From the NCBI GenBank assembly GCA_002691085.1, contig NZGX01000073.1:13170-19145 (forward strand): a stretch of DNA of 5,976 nt, in the 5' to 3' direction. The stretch is from Rhodospirillaceae bacterium. Lineage in GTDB: Bacteria; Pseudomonadota; Alphaproteobacteria; Rhodospirillales; Rhodospirillaceae. Under the pieces are notes generated by a model that did no database searches, had not been told where the DNA came from, and saw only the letters and a list, made by a program, of their open reading frames with translations. A program made the translations under genes and the position numbers. This document shows positions 1 through 5,976 of the stretch, in pieces (positions within the stretch are counted from its first letter, which is position 1; each line of letters begins with the position of its first letter).

Positions 1-678
1 TCTCCTGTAGAACTTTATATTAATGGTCCTCACCTTTCAGCTGCAAGATTTGAAGTTGGTGATATTAATTTATCTAATGAAAAATCAAAGAATATTGAGT
101 TAAATGTAAGTTATGATTATGATGGTTTCTTCTCAAGTTTAAATCTTTATCGTAATGATATAAACAATTATATTTTCGTTGAGGACCAAGTTGGTCAGGA
201 AGAAGATGGATTACTTCTTGCGTTGTACAAACAGAATGATGCTGTTTTTAAAGGGTATGAATTTGAGATAGGGAAAGTTTTCCAAGTTGGTGAAAATAAT
301 TTCACTCTTTCCTACGGAAGAGATTCTGTTAGAGCAAAATTTTCTAATGATATTAATGTTCCAAGGATAATTCCCCCAAGGAATATCTTCAGAGCTTCAT
401 ATGATTATAAAAATACTGAGTTCAATATTGATTTAAAGAATGTTGAAAAACAAGATAATCTCTTTACTAATGAAACTGAGACTGCTGGATATGATATGCT
501 TGATGCACGATTTACGCAACACTTCCCAATAAATGATAATGCAAAGGTTACTTTATCTCTATTTGGTAAGAATATGCTTAATGAAATAGCAAGAAATCAT
601 ACTTCTTTTGTTAAAGACGCTATTCCTCTTGCGGGTGAAAATTATGGATTTAAGTTTTATCTTAAATTCGTAAGATAG
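1..678 (+). CDS. TonB-dependent outer-membrane receptor, C-terminal part (5' end outside window), ZnuD-like
   Basis: Frame 1 is open from the first base to a TAG stop, giving 225 residues with no start in the window. The gene therefore begins upstream; the internal TTG at 223 is not a credible start. The protein alternates polar and aromatic residues in short stretches, as in a TonB-dependent beta-barrel. Recognisable receptor motifs are a '[19 protein letters not shown]' segment (about residues 17-35), a 'GYEFEIG' strand, a '[12 protein letters not shown]' strand, '[11 protein letters not shown]' and a closing '[18 protein letters not shown]' box (from about residue 200). The closing box resembles the ZnuD-type receptors linked to zinc uptake. 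The substrate is inferred from this resemblance only. The chain ends Phe-Val-Arg rather than on the usual terminal aromatic residue, because the stop lies in a palindrome shared with uvrA. It overlaps uvrA tail to tail by 22 bp. The barrel family is confident; the zinc assignment is tentative. Confidence 0.88.
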   Translation, partial: SPVELYINGPHLSAARFEVGDINLSNEKSKNIELNVSYDYDGFFSSLNLYRNDINNYIFVEDQVGQEEDGLLLALYKQNDAVFKGYEFEIGKVFQVGENNFTLSYGRDSVRAKFSNDINVPRIIPPRNIFRASYDYKNTEFNIDLKNVEKQDNLFTNETETAGYDMLDARFTQHFPINDNAKVTLSLFGKNMLNEIARNHTSFVKDAIPLAGENYGFKFYLKFVR

Positions 679-3542
679 TCTTTTAGAAACTGACCGGTGT
701 AGCTTGTTGCAACTTTGGTAATTTCCTCAGGATTACCTGTTGCAACAATCTCACCACCTCCTGAACCACCCTCCGGACCAATATCAATAATATGGTCTGC
801 TGTTTTTATAACTTCAAGATTATGCTCAATAACTATCACTGTATTTCCCTGATCTACTAGATGATGGAGGACTTCGAGTAGTTTTCTAACATCTTCGAAG
901 TGTAATCCTGTTGTGGGCTCATCAAGAATATAAAGGGTGCGTCCAGTCTGTCGTTTTGATAACTCTTTTGCAAGCTTAATTCTCTGCGCTTCCCCTCCGG
1001 AAAGGGTTGTTGCTTGTTGCCCTAAGTGGATATAATCTAATCCTACTTTTTTAAGTAAATTTAGTTTTTCTGATATAGATGGTATGGCTTTAAAGAGTAT
1101 GGCACCTTCTTCAACCGTCATATCAAGAACATCAGCAATGGATTTACCTTTGAATTTGATCTCAAGTGTCTCACGATTATATCTCTTTCCATCGCATATA
1201 TCACAAGTAACATATACATCAGGAAGGAAATGCATTTCTATTCGGACAAGTCCGTCACCATGACATGCTTCGCATCTTCCTCCTTTAACATTAAAAGAAA
1301 AACGCCCAGGTTTATAACCTCTTGATTTAGCCTCTGGAATTTCCGCAAACCAATCTCTTATTGGAGTAAAAGCACCTGTATAGGTAGCAGGATTAGATCG
1401 TGGTGTTCTCCCTATCGGACTTTGATTTATATCAACGATCTTATCAATATGCTCAAGGCCTAATATTCTTTTATATTTTCCAGGAATTTCTCTAGCTTTA
1501 TTAAGTGTTTTGGCACATGCTTTATATAGTGTTTCTAAAACGAGAGATGATTTTCCGCCACCAGAGACTCCCGTTACACATACAAATTTACCTAATGGGA
1601 ATATTGCGTCAACTTTATTTAGATTATTAGCTTCTGCCTCAATGATTTTTATTTCTTTTTTATTTCCTTTTCTTCGTTCACTTGGAATTGGTATAGATAT
1701 ATGTCCATTTAGATATTGTGCTGTTAGTGAATCCTTATTTTTAATAACTTTATCGGGAGAGCCTTCTGCAACAATCTTCCCACCATGTATACCTGCTCCA
1801 TAGCCCATATCAATTAAATGATCGGCTGAGCGAATAGCTTCTTCATCATGTTCAACAATTATAACTGTATTTCCAACATCTCTTAGTTGTTCAAGAGTAT
1901 CTAAGAGGCGTTTGTTATCTCTTTGGTGTAAACCAATAGATGGCTCATCGAGTACATATAAGACTCCAGTTAAACCAGATCCTATCTGTGAAGCCAGCCT
2001 TATACGTTGGCTCTCTCCGCCAGATAATGTCCCTGAGTTTCTTGATAGGGTTAAATAATCTAAACCAACATTTACAAGAAAACCAAGACGTTCGTTAATT
2101 TCTCTAAGAACTGGTTTTGCTATTTTATTTTCTTTAGCTGATAATTTTTTATCTAGTGTTAGAAACCAATCTTTACAGTTGAGTACAGATAGATCAGTTA
2201 CTTCGCTGATATGTTTATTATTAATTTTAACTGATAAAGCTTGTTTTTTTAATCGGTCCCCCTTACATGTACTGCATTCATGTACTGTTTGATATTTTTC
2301 AAGATCTTCCCTTAACCATGATGAGTCTGTTTCTTTCCATCTTCTGTAGATATTATTAATTACTCCTTCAAAAGGTTTTTTTGCTTCATATTTACGTCTT
2401 TTATTTGAATACTTAACTGTAATTTCTTCTTCACCAGTTCCATATAAAATTGAATCTTTTAATTCTTTGCTTAATTTTTTCCATGGAGTATCAAGGCTTT
2501 GGTTAAAAGTTAGAATTAGACTATACAAAGCCTGTAAATAATATCTTGTTATAGGTTTTGCATTATTCCAAGGAGCTATAGCCCCTTCAGCAATTGTCTT
2601 ATCTGGATCAGGAATAATCAATTCAGGATCGAACTTCATTTCAATTCCTAAGCCTTCACAGTTTGAACAAGCACCTGAAGGATTATTAAATGAGAATAAT
2701 CGTGGTTCAATTTCATCAATCGTAAAACCTGAAACTGGGCAGGCAAATTTTGCAGAAAAAACTAATCTTGCTTTATCATCTTCCTTGTCAGCATCATCTA
2801 CATAGGCAATACCCTCAGCTAGATTAAGGCATGTCTCTAAACTATCTGCTAGTCTACTTTCGAGTCCTTTCTTTATGACTAGCCTATCAACAACAACTTC
2901 TATATTATGCTTTACATGTTTTTTGAGTTTTGGAAATTCTTCAATTTCATATAAAGTTCCATCAACTTTTAGTCTCTGAAACCCTTTTTTTCTTAATTCA
3001 AGTACATCTTTTCTATATTCTCCTTTGCGACCTCTAACAATTGGAGCAAGCAGATAAATCCTAGTCCCAGCTTCTATTTTCATTAATCTATCAACCATTT
3101 GTGAAACAGTTTGCGCTTCTATTGGTAATCCAGTTGCAGGAGAGTAGGGAATACCAATTCTTGACCATAAAAGTCTCATATAATCATAGATTTCAGTTAC
3201 TGTTCCGACTGTTGAACGAGGATTCTTGCTAGTTGTTTTCTGCTCTATAGAAATTGCTGGAGAAAGACCTTCAATTGAGTCAACATCAGGTTTTTGCATA
3301 AGTTCAAGAAATTGTCGTGCATAGGCTGATAAGCTTTCAACATACCTTCTTTGGCCTTCTGCATAAATTGTATCAAACGCTAAAGAACTTTTACCTGAAC
3401 CAGAAAGCCCAGTAATTACGGTCATTTTATTTCTAGGTATATCAACATTAATATTTTTTAGGTTGTGTTCCCTTGCACCACGAACAGATAGCAGAGGAAT
3501 TTCCCCGTTTTTATAAACGTTATTTTTCTCTTTTTTCTTCAC
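657..3542 (-). CDS. uvrA: Excinuclease ABC subunit A (UvrA), complete
   Basis: Damage-recognition ATPase of nucleotide excision repair: a UvrA dimer scans DNA and loads UvrB at lesions. The 961-residue length is normal for the family. ABC module I has Walker [10 protein letters not shown] (45-53), signature [12 protein letters not shown] (506-517), Walker B with D532/E533 and switch H565. Module II has Walker [10 protein letters not shown] (658-666), signature [12 protein letters not shown] (847-858), Walker B D874/E875 and H907, so both ATPases look intact. The C-terminal zinc module is complete (C757, C760, C780, C783, with 19 residues between the pairs). In the N-terminal zinc module the second Cys position is Ser (C268, S271, C292, C295). 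A C423/C426 pair lies in the inserted region. GTG at 3542 is the only usable start between an upstream in-frame TAG and the conserved '[13 protein letters not shown]' segment; no clear Shine-Dalgarno precedes it. It diverges from ssb with a 177-bp gap, an arrangement also seen in E. coli. Identification is firm. Confidence 0.98.
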   Translation of the reverse strand: MKKKEKNNVYKNGEIPLLSVRGAREHNLKNINVDIPRNKMTVITGLSGSGKSSLAFDTIYAEGQRRYVESLSAYARQFLELMQKPDVDSIEGLSPAISIEQKTTSKNPRSTVGTVTEIYDYMRLLWSRIGIPYSPATGLPIEAQTVSQMVDRLMKIEAGTRIYLLAPIVRGRKGEYRKDVLELRKKGFQRLKVDGTLYEIEEFPKLKKHVKHNIEVVVDRLVIKKGLESRLADSLETCLNLAEGIAYVDDADKEDDKARLVFSAKFACPVSGFTIDEIEPRLFSFNNPSGACSNCEGLGIEMKFDPELIIPDPDKTIAEGAIAPWNNAKPITRYYLQALYSLILTFNQSLDTPWKKLSKELKDSILYGTGEEEITVKYSNKRRKYEAKKPFEGVINNIYRRWKETDSSWLREDLEKYQTVHECSTCKGDRLKKQALSVKINNKHISEVTDLSVLNCKDWFLTLDKKLSAKENKIAKPVLREINERLGFLVNVGLDYLTLSRNSGTLSGGESQRIRLASQIGSGLTGVLYVLDEPSIGLHQRDNKRLLDTLEQLRDVGNTVIIVEHDEEAIRSADHLIDMGYGAGIHGGKIVAEGSPDKVIKNKDSLTAQYLNGHISIPIPSERRKGNKKEIKIIEAEANNLNKVDAIFPLGKFVCVTGVSGGGKSSLVLETLYKACAKTLNKAREIPGKYKRILGLEHIDKIVDINQSPIGRTPRSNPATYTGAFTPIRDWFAEIPEAKSRGYKPGRFSFNVKGGRCEACHGDGLVRIEMHFLPDVYVTCDICDGKRYNRETLEIKFKGKSIADVLDMTVEEGAILFKAIPSISEKLNLLKKVGLDYIHLGQQATTLSGGEAQRIKLAKELSKRQTGRTLYILDEPTTGLHFEDVRKLLEVLHHLVDQGNTVIVIEHNLEVIKTADHIIDIGPEGGSGGGEIVATGNPEEITKVATSYTGQFLKDYLTNLR
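658..677. repeat. Perfect 7-bp inverted repeat spanning both convergent stop codons
   Basis: TATCTTA (658-664) is the exact reverse complement of TAAGATA (671-677), with a 6-nt centre, AATTCG. Adding the G.T pair 657/678 makes the element coincide with the 22-bp overlap of the receptor and uvrA genes, including both stop codons. No strong T run follows on either strand (GTCTTTT on plus, A-rich on minus). It is thus at best a weak bidirectional terminator. Confidence 0.7.
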
Positions 3543-3653
3543 ATTTAAATACTTGATAAGTTTTGATGGTATGAATTTTTTATTCTAAAACTGTTATCTA
3601 ATCAACAGAACACTATCTTATTTTAATTAATACAAAATATTTAATTTTTTTTG

Positions 3654-3697
3654 ATATAAGGACTTTCAAGATTCATCTTAGGAAGTTATCCTTATAT
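3654..3697 (+). promoter_or_regulatory. Long imperfect hairpin plus T run in the ssb leader (attenuator-like or operator dyad)
   Basis: The outer stem is a perfect 9-bp inverted repeat, ATATAAGGA (3654-3662) with TCCTTATAT (3689-3697). Inside it CTTTC (3663-3667) pairs with GGAAG (3681-3685) through one G.T, and AAGA (3668-3671) pairs with TCTT (3676-3679) around a TTCA loop. Only A3680 and the TTA at 3686-3688 are unpaired, giving 18 bp in 44 nt. Ts at 3698-3702 follow at once, and the ssb Shine-Dalgarno starts at 3709. The T run sits on the ssb side only, so the element is oriented like an intrinsic terminator in the ssb direction. Whether it is transcribed depends on where the ssb promoter lies, which I cannot place. 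If transcription starts inside it, it would be a protein-binding dyad instead. Confidence 0.6.
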
Positions 3698-3708
3698 TTT
3701 TTAATGTT

Positions 3709-3713
3709 AGGAG
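3709..3713 (+). promoter_or_regulatory. Shine-Dalgarno sequence of ssb
   Basis: AGGAG lies 6 nt upstream of the ATG at 3720. This is a near-ideal site and fixes the ssb start. It contrasts with uvrA and gyrA, which have weak or absent sites and non-ATG starts. Confidence 0.88.
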
Positions 3714-3719
3714 TCTGCA

Positions 3720-4193
3720 ATGGCGGGCAGTGTAAATAAAGTTATATTAATTGGAAATCTAGGGAGAGATCCAGAGATAAGGACCATGCAGAATGGAAAT
3801 AAGGTAGCAAATTTGAATATTGCTACCTCAGAAAGCTGGAAAGACAAAACTACTGGCGAAAGAAAAGAGAAGACAGATTGGCACAGAGTAGTTATTTTTG
3901 GCAATTTAGCTGATATTGCTGAGAATTATTTAAAAAAGGGTTCAAAAGTATATATTTCAGGAAAACTCCAAACACGTAAATGGCAGGACCAAAGTGGGCA
4001 GGATAAGTATACTACTGAAGTTGTTCTTCAAGGTTATGGTGGAGAGCTTACAATGTTAGATGCAAAAGGGTCTAGTGGACAATCAGGAATGGATTCATCT
4101 TCAAATCCACAAAGCGATATTCCCCAGAATGAGAATAGTTCTGGATGGGACTCATCAAGTTTAAAGGAAATGGATGACGATATACCATTCTAA
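3720..4193 (+). CDS. ssb: Single-stranded DNA-binding protein SSB, complete
   Basis: Binds single-stranded DNA during replication, recombination and repair, and recruits partner enzymes through its C-terminal tip. The protein has 157 residues. The N-terminal OB fold (about 1-115) opens '[18 protein letters not shown]' and keeps the DNA-stacking aromatics Trp40, Trp54, Phe60 and Trp88 at positions equivalent to E. coli SSB. A flexible Ser/Gly/Asn/Gln-rich linker (about 116-148) follows, then the acidic tip MDDDIPF, the standard partner-docking peptide. Length is within the normal bacterial range, the linker being somewhat shorter than in E. coli (178 aa). The start is set by ATG plus an AGGAG site. 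The gene lies 177 bp from divergent uvrA and 386 bp upstream of gyrA in the same direction, an order familiar from Alphaproteobacteria. The leader hairpin suggests expression control of ssb. Identification is firm. Confidence 0.98.
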   Translation: MAGSVNKVILIGNLGRDPEIRTMQNGNKVANLNIATSESWKDKTTGERKEKTDWHRVVIFGNLADIAENYLKKGSKVYISGKLQTRKWQDQSGQDKYTTEVVLQGYGGELTMLDAKGSSGQSGMDSSSNPQSDIPQNENSSGWDSSSLKEMDDDIPF

Positions 4194-4274
4194 ATAGCTG
4201 GCTATGTAGTTTTGTATTATATACACCTTTGTCGATTCTTTTAATTAATCCATCCGGGTTAGAGATATAACACT

Positions 4275-4293
4275 TGATACAATTCTGATACAA
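4275..4293. repeat. Tandem direct repeat TGATACAA, 11-bp period
   Basis: TGATACAA occurs at 4275-4282 and again at 4286-4293, one helical turn apart. A degenerate copy, GATATAA, lies at 4264-4270, about one further turn upstream. Same-face spacing is typical of a protein-binding site, but no binding protein can be named, and short repeats are common in AT-rich DNA. Confidence 0.4.
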
Positions 4294-4361
4294 ATCCCTG
4301 TTTCATAACTAATCTTAAATAATATAAATAAAATACTGATATATATAGATAATATTGGTTA

Positions 4362-4401
4362 GAATTTTTGCTTAAAATTCCTTTTATTATTAATTTTTTT
4401 T
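4362..4401 (+). terminator. Candidate intrinsic terminator downstream of ssb
   Basis: GAATTTT (4362-4368) pairs perfectly with AAAATTC (4374-4380) around a 5-nt TGCTT loop. A T-rich stretch follows, ending in eight Ts at 4394-4401. The stem has only two G-C pairs and lies about 170 bp past the ssb stop, so it is a weak candidate. No better one was seen between ssb and gyrA. Confidence 0.35.
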
Positions 4402-4471
4402 ATGACTGTCCTTATTGGAAATAGCCTCTGATTCTGTTATAAATTTCTATTCTTTGATGAATTACCTCGTT

Positions 4472-4508
4472 AAAAACTGTGTGGTTTTTGAGTTTTAAAA
4501 GAGCTCAA
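4472..4508 (+). promoter_or_regulatory. Two adjoining small hairpins upstream of gyrA
   Basis: Hairpin A pairs AAAAAC (4472-4477) with GTTTTT (4484-4489). Hairpin B, 4488-4508, pairs TTGAG with CTCAA and continues inward through two G.T and two A.T pairs to a 3-nt loop, 9 bp in total. They share bases 4488-4489, so both cannot form fully at once. They could be leader structures of gyrA or chance foldings of AT-rich sequence. Confidence 0.25.
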
Positions 4509-4579
4509 TTGTAGTTTTATTGCTTTATTTTCTTAGGTTGATTCACAATAAGTTATTAAATTTTTTACAGAGAAGTGTC

Positions 4580-5976
4580 TTGGACAATAATAATCCACCA
4601 GAGGAATCAAAAGATGTTGCTTTAGTCAATATCGAAGATGAAATGCGAAAGTCCTACTTAGATTACGCTATGAGTGTAATAGTTAGTAGGGCACTTCCAG
4701 ATGTAAGGGATGGTCTCAAACCCGTTCATAGACGGATCCTCTATTCAATGAACGAAAGTGGTTACGACTCTGATAAGCCATATCGTAAGTCCGCTAGGAT
4801 TGTTGGTGATGTTATGGGTAAATACCATCCCCATGGAGACCAGGCCATATACGATGCAATGGTTCGAATGGCTCAAAGTTTTTCAATGCGTCTTGAGCTT
4901 ATTGATGGTCAGGGTAATTTTGGCTCAATGGATGGCGATCCTCCAGCTGCGATGAGATATACTGAAGCTCGTCTGGCAAAACAGGCACACAGTATTCTAT
5001 CGGATATTGATAAAGATACCGTTGATTTTCAGCCAAACTATGATGAATCATTTAACGAGCCAGTTGTTTTACCTGCACGTTTTCCAAATTTCCTAGTTAA
5101 TGGTGCGGGAGGGATTGCTGTTGGTATGGCAACAAATGTGCCCCCACATAATTTAGGAGAGTTAATTGATGCTTGTTGTGCCTTTATTAAGGATGAGAAC
5201 GTTAGTGATGAAGAGCTTTTAGAGATAATGCCTGGTCCGGATTTTCCAACTGGTGGATTAATTATGGGACAGGAAGGGTGTATTAAAGCTTATAAAACTG
5301 GAAGAGGTTCTGTCATCATGCGTGGTAGAACTGAAATTGAAGAAATTAAAAAAGATCGTGAAGCAATAATTATTACTGAGGTTCCTTACCAAGTTAACAA
5401 AGCATCGATGGTTGAGAAAATAGCATTTCTTGTCAGAGAAAAGAGAATAGAAGGAATTGGTGATTTACGTGACGAATCTGATAGAAGAGGAATTAGAGTA
5501 GTAATAGAAATAAAGAGAGACTCACAGGCTGATATAGTTCTTAATCAACTCTACAGATTTACTCCATTGCAAACAAGTTTTGGTGTAAATATGCTTGCTA
5601 TTAACGGGGGTAAACCAGAGCTTTTAAATTTAAAACAAATATTAAAAGCCTTTATTTCTTTCAGAGAAGAGGTAATAAGAAGAAGAACAATTTATGAATT
5701 AAATCAGGCAAGAAATAGAGCTCATACACTTGTTGGTTTAGCTATAGCTGTTGCCAATCTTGATGAAATGATAAAATTAATTAGAGCTGCTAAGGACCCT
5801 CAAGAAGCAAGAAAATCTTTAATGTCAAAAAAATGGAATGCCGTTGACGTTGAAAAATTAATTGAGATTATAGACGAGCCAGATAGAAAAGTTACAAATG
5901 GAAAGTATTCTCTTTCTGAGTTACAAGCAAAGGCAATACTGGAACTTCGTCTTCATAGGTTAACCGGACTAGAAAG
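4580..5976 (+). CDS. gyrA: DNA gyrase subunit A (GyrA), N-terminal part (3' end outside window)
   Basis: Breakage-reunion subunit of the A2B2 gyrase that introduces negative supercoils using ATP hydrolysed by GyrB. The frame stays open to the window edge, giving 465 codons, about half of a usual GyrA. The start is TTG at 4580, giving [12 protein letters not shown] before the conserved '[20 protein letters not shown]'. No in-frame ATG occurs before that block, and an in-frame TAA at 4496 limits the frame upstream; GAGAAG at 4570-4575 is a modest ribosome binding site. Arg126-Tyr127 in '[10 protein letters not shown]' are the catalytic pair (E. coli Arg121/Tyr122). The quinolone-determining segment reads [12 protein letters not shown]: position 83 (E. 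coli) is Gln88 and position 87 is Asp92. The tower domain and the start of the coiled coil ('[20 protein letters not shown]') follow. The helical insert '[20 protein letters not shown]' resembles alphaproteobacterial GyrA. ParC is excluded by GyrA-like features and the ssb linkage, though Gln at position 83 is also known in some ParC. Confidence 0.96.
   Translation, partial: MDNNNPPEESKDVALVNIEDEMRKSYLDYAMSVIVSRALPDVRDGLKPVHRRILYSMNESGYDSDKPYRKSARIVGDVMGKYHPHGDQAIYDAMVRMAQSFSMRLELIDGQGNFGSMDGDPPAAMRYTEARLAKQAHSILSDIDKDTVDFQPNYDESFNEPVVLPARFPNFLVNGAGGIAVGMATNVPPHNLGELIDACCAFIKDENVSDEELLEIMPGPDFPTGGLIMGQEGCIKAYKTGRGSVIMRGRTEIEEIKKDREAIIITEVPYQVNKASMVEKIAFLVREKRIEGIGDLRDESDRRGIRVVIEIKRDSQADIVLNQLYRFTPLQTSFGVNMLAINGGKPELLNLKQILKAFISFREEVIRRRTIYELNQARNRAHTLVGLAIAVANLDEMIKLIRAAKDPQEARKSLMSKKWNAVDVEKLIEIIDEPDRKVTNGKYSLSELQAKAILELRLHRLTGLE

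Larger units (their letters stand above)
3543..3719. promoter_or_regulatory. Divergent uvrA/ssb intergenic region
   Basis: These 177 bp must hold the leftward uvrA promoter and the rightward ssb promoter, unless promoters lie inside the genes. The region is very AT-rich, and I could not fix any -35/-10 pair with confidence; TATAAG at 3655-3660 resembles a -10 box but has no convincing -35. Alphaproteobacterial LexA boxes (GTTC-N7-GTTC) are absent; a single GAAC half-site lies at 3608-3611. A partial dyad, CTGTT (3591-3595) with AACAG (3604-3608), is a candidate operator. Its CTG and CAG ends lie 12 bases apart rather than the 10 of the E. coli SOS box, so it does not match that consensus. Confidence 0.55.
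4194..4579. other. ssb-gyrA spacer, AT-rich, no supportable gene
   Basis: The 386 bp between the ssb stop and the gyrA start contain only very short open frames, none with a ribosome binding site and recognisable product, and no tRNA-like or other structured RNA that I recognise. They hold a paired direct repeat near 4275-4293, a hairpin with a T-rich tail at 4362-4380, and two small hairpins at 4472-4508. The gyrA promoter should lie here, probably in the second half; the best -35-like hexamers (TTGCTT at 4520, TTGATT at 4538) lack convincing -10 partners. Confidence 0.6.

Noticed and set aside
1510..1803. 97-codon open frame on the plus strand
   Set aside because: Lies wholly antisense to the second ABC region of uvrA; no ribosome site and no recognisable domain.
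3591..3608. E. coli-type SOS box
   Set aside because: CTG and CAG are 12 rather than 10 bases apart and the inner bases do not match; kept only as a low-interest dyad.
3704..3739. 11-codon upstream frame (ATG at 3704) overlapping the ssb start
   Set aside because: It has no Shine-Dalgarno of its own (a T run precedes it) and its codons overlap the ssb ribosome site; most likely chance.
3707..3904. 65-codon open frame on the minus strand
   Set aside because: Antisense to the well-supported ssb start; a by-product of ssb coding.
4194..4205. ATAGC-TG-GCTAT inverted repeat just after the ssb stop as a terminator
   Set aside because: The loop is only 2 nt and no strong T run follows, so it is unlikely to work as an RNA terminator.
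4072..4293. 73-codon open frame on the minus strand
   Set aside because: Antisense to the ssb C-terminus and its downstream spacer; composition follows the ssb linker codons and no motif is visible.
4758..4955. 65-codon open frame on the plus strand
   Set aside because: Out of frame inside the quinolone-determining region of gyrA, whose own frame gives a strongly conserved protein.
1..5976. A hidden novel system such as a CRISPR array, toxin-antitoxin pair, phage defence locus or mobile element
   Set aside because: All coding space is accounted for by four recognisable genes, and the two gaps contain no repeat array, terminal inverted repeats, transposase remnants or small gene pair.

Overview
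The window looks like a housekeeping locus from an AT-rich alphaproteobacterium. Base composition is low-GC by eye, with codons mostly ending in A or T. Two things point to Alphaproteobacteria: the order uvrA (leftward), then ssb and gyrA (both rightward), and the detailed sequence of UvrA and GyrA. A marine, streamlined lineage is plausible but is an inference from composition and compact layout only.

Layout from left to right. Positions 1-678 (+) hold the C-terminal 225 residues of a TonB-dependent outer-membrane receptor whose closing motifs resemble the ZnuD-like (zinc-associated) group. It converges on, and overlaps by 22 bp, a complete uvrA on the minus strand (657-3542, GTG start). A 177-bp divergent intergenic region (3543-3719) separates uvrA from ssb (3720-4193, ATG with a strong Shine-Dalgarno). 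It carries a long imperfect hairpin followed by a T run just upstream of the ssb ribosome binding site. A 386-bp AT-rich spacer (4194-4579) has small hairpins and a direct repeat but no supportable gene. gyrA then starts at a TTG (4580) and runs off the right edge.

UvrA recognises lesions for nucleotide excision repair, SSB coats exposed single strands and organises repair and replication enzymes, and GyrA is the breakage-reunion subunit of DNA gyrase. The receptor at the left is unrelated in function and is probably a neighbour by position only.

I see no CRISPR array, mobile element, RNA gene or cryptic multi-gene system. What merits a second look is regulatory or structural: the terminator-like ssb leader hairpin; a 20-bp palindrome that encodes both convergent stop codons, so both proteins end Tyr-Leu-X-X-X-Arg; absence of a canonical alphaproteobacterial LexA box between uvrA and ssb; non-ATG starts on uvrA and gyrA; and Gln at the main quinolone-contact position of GyrA.
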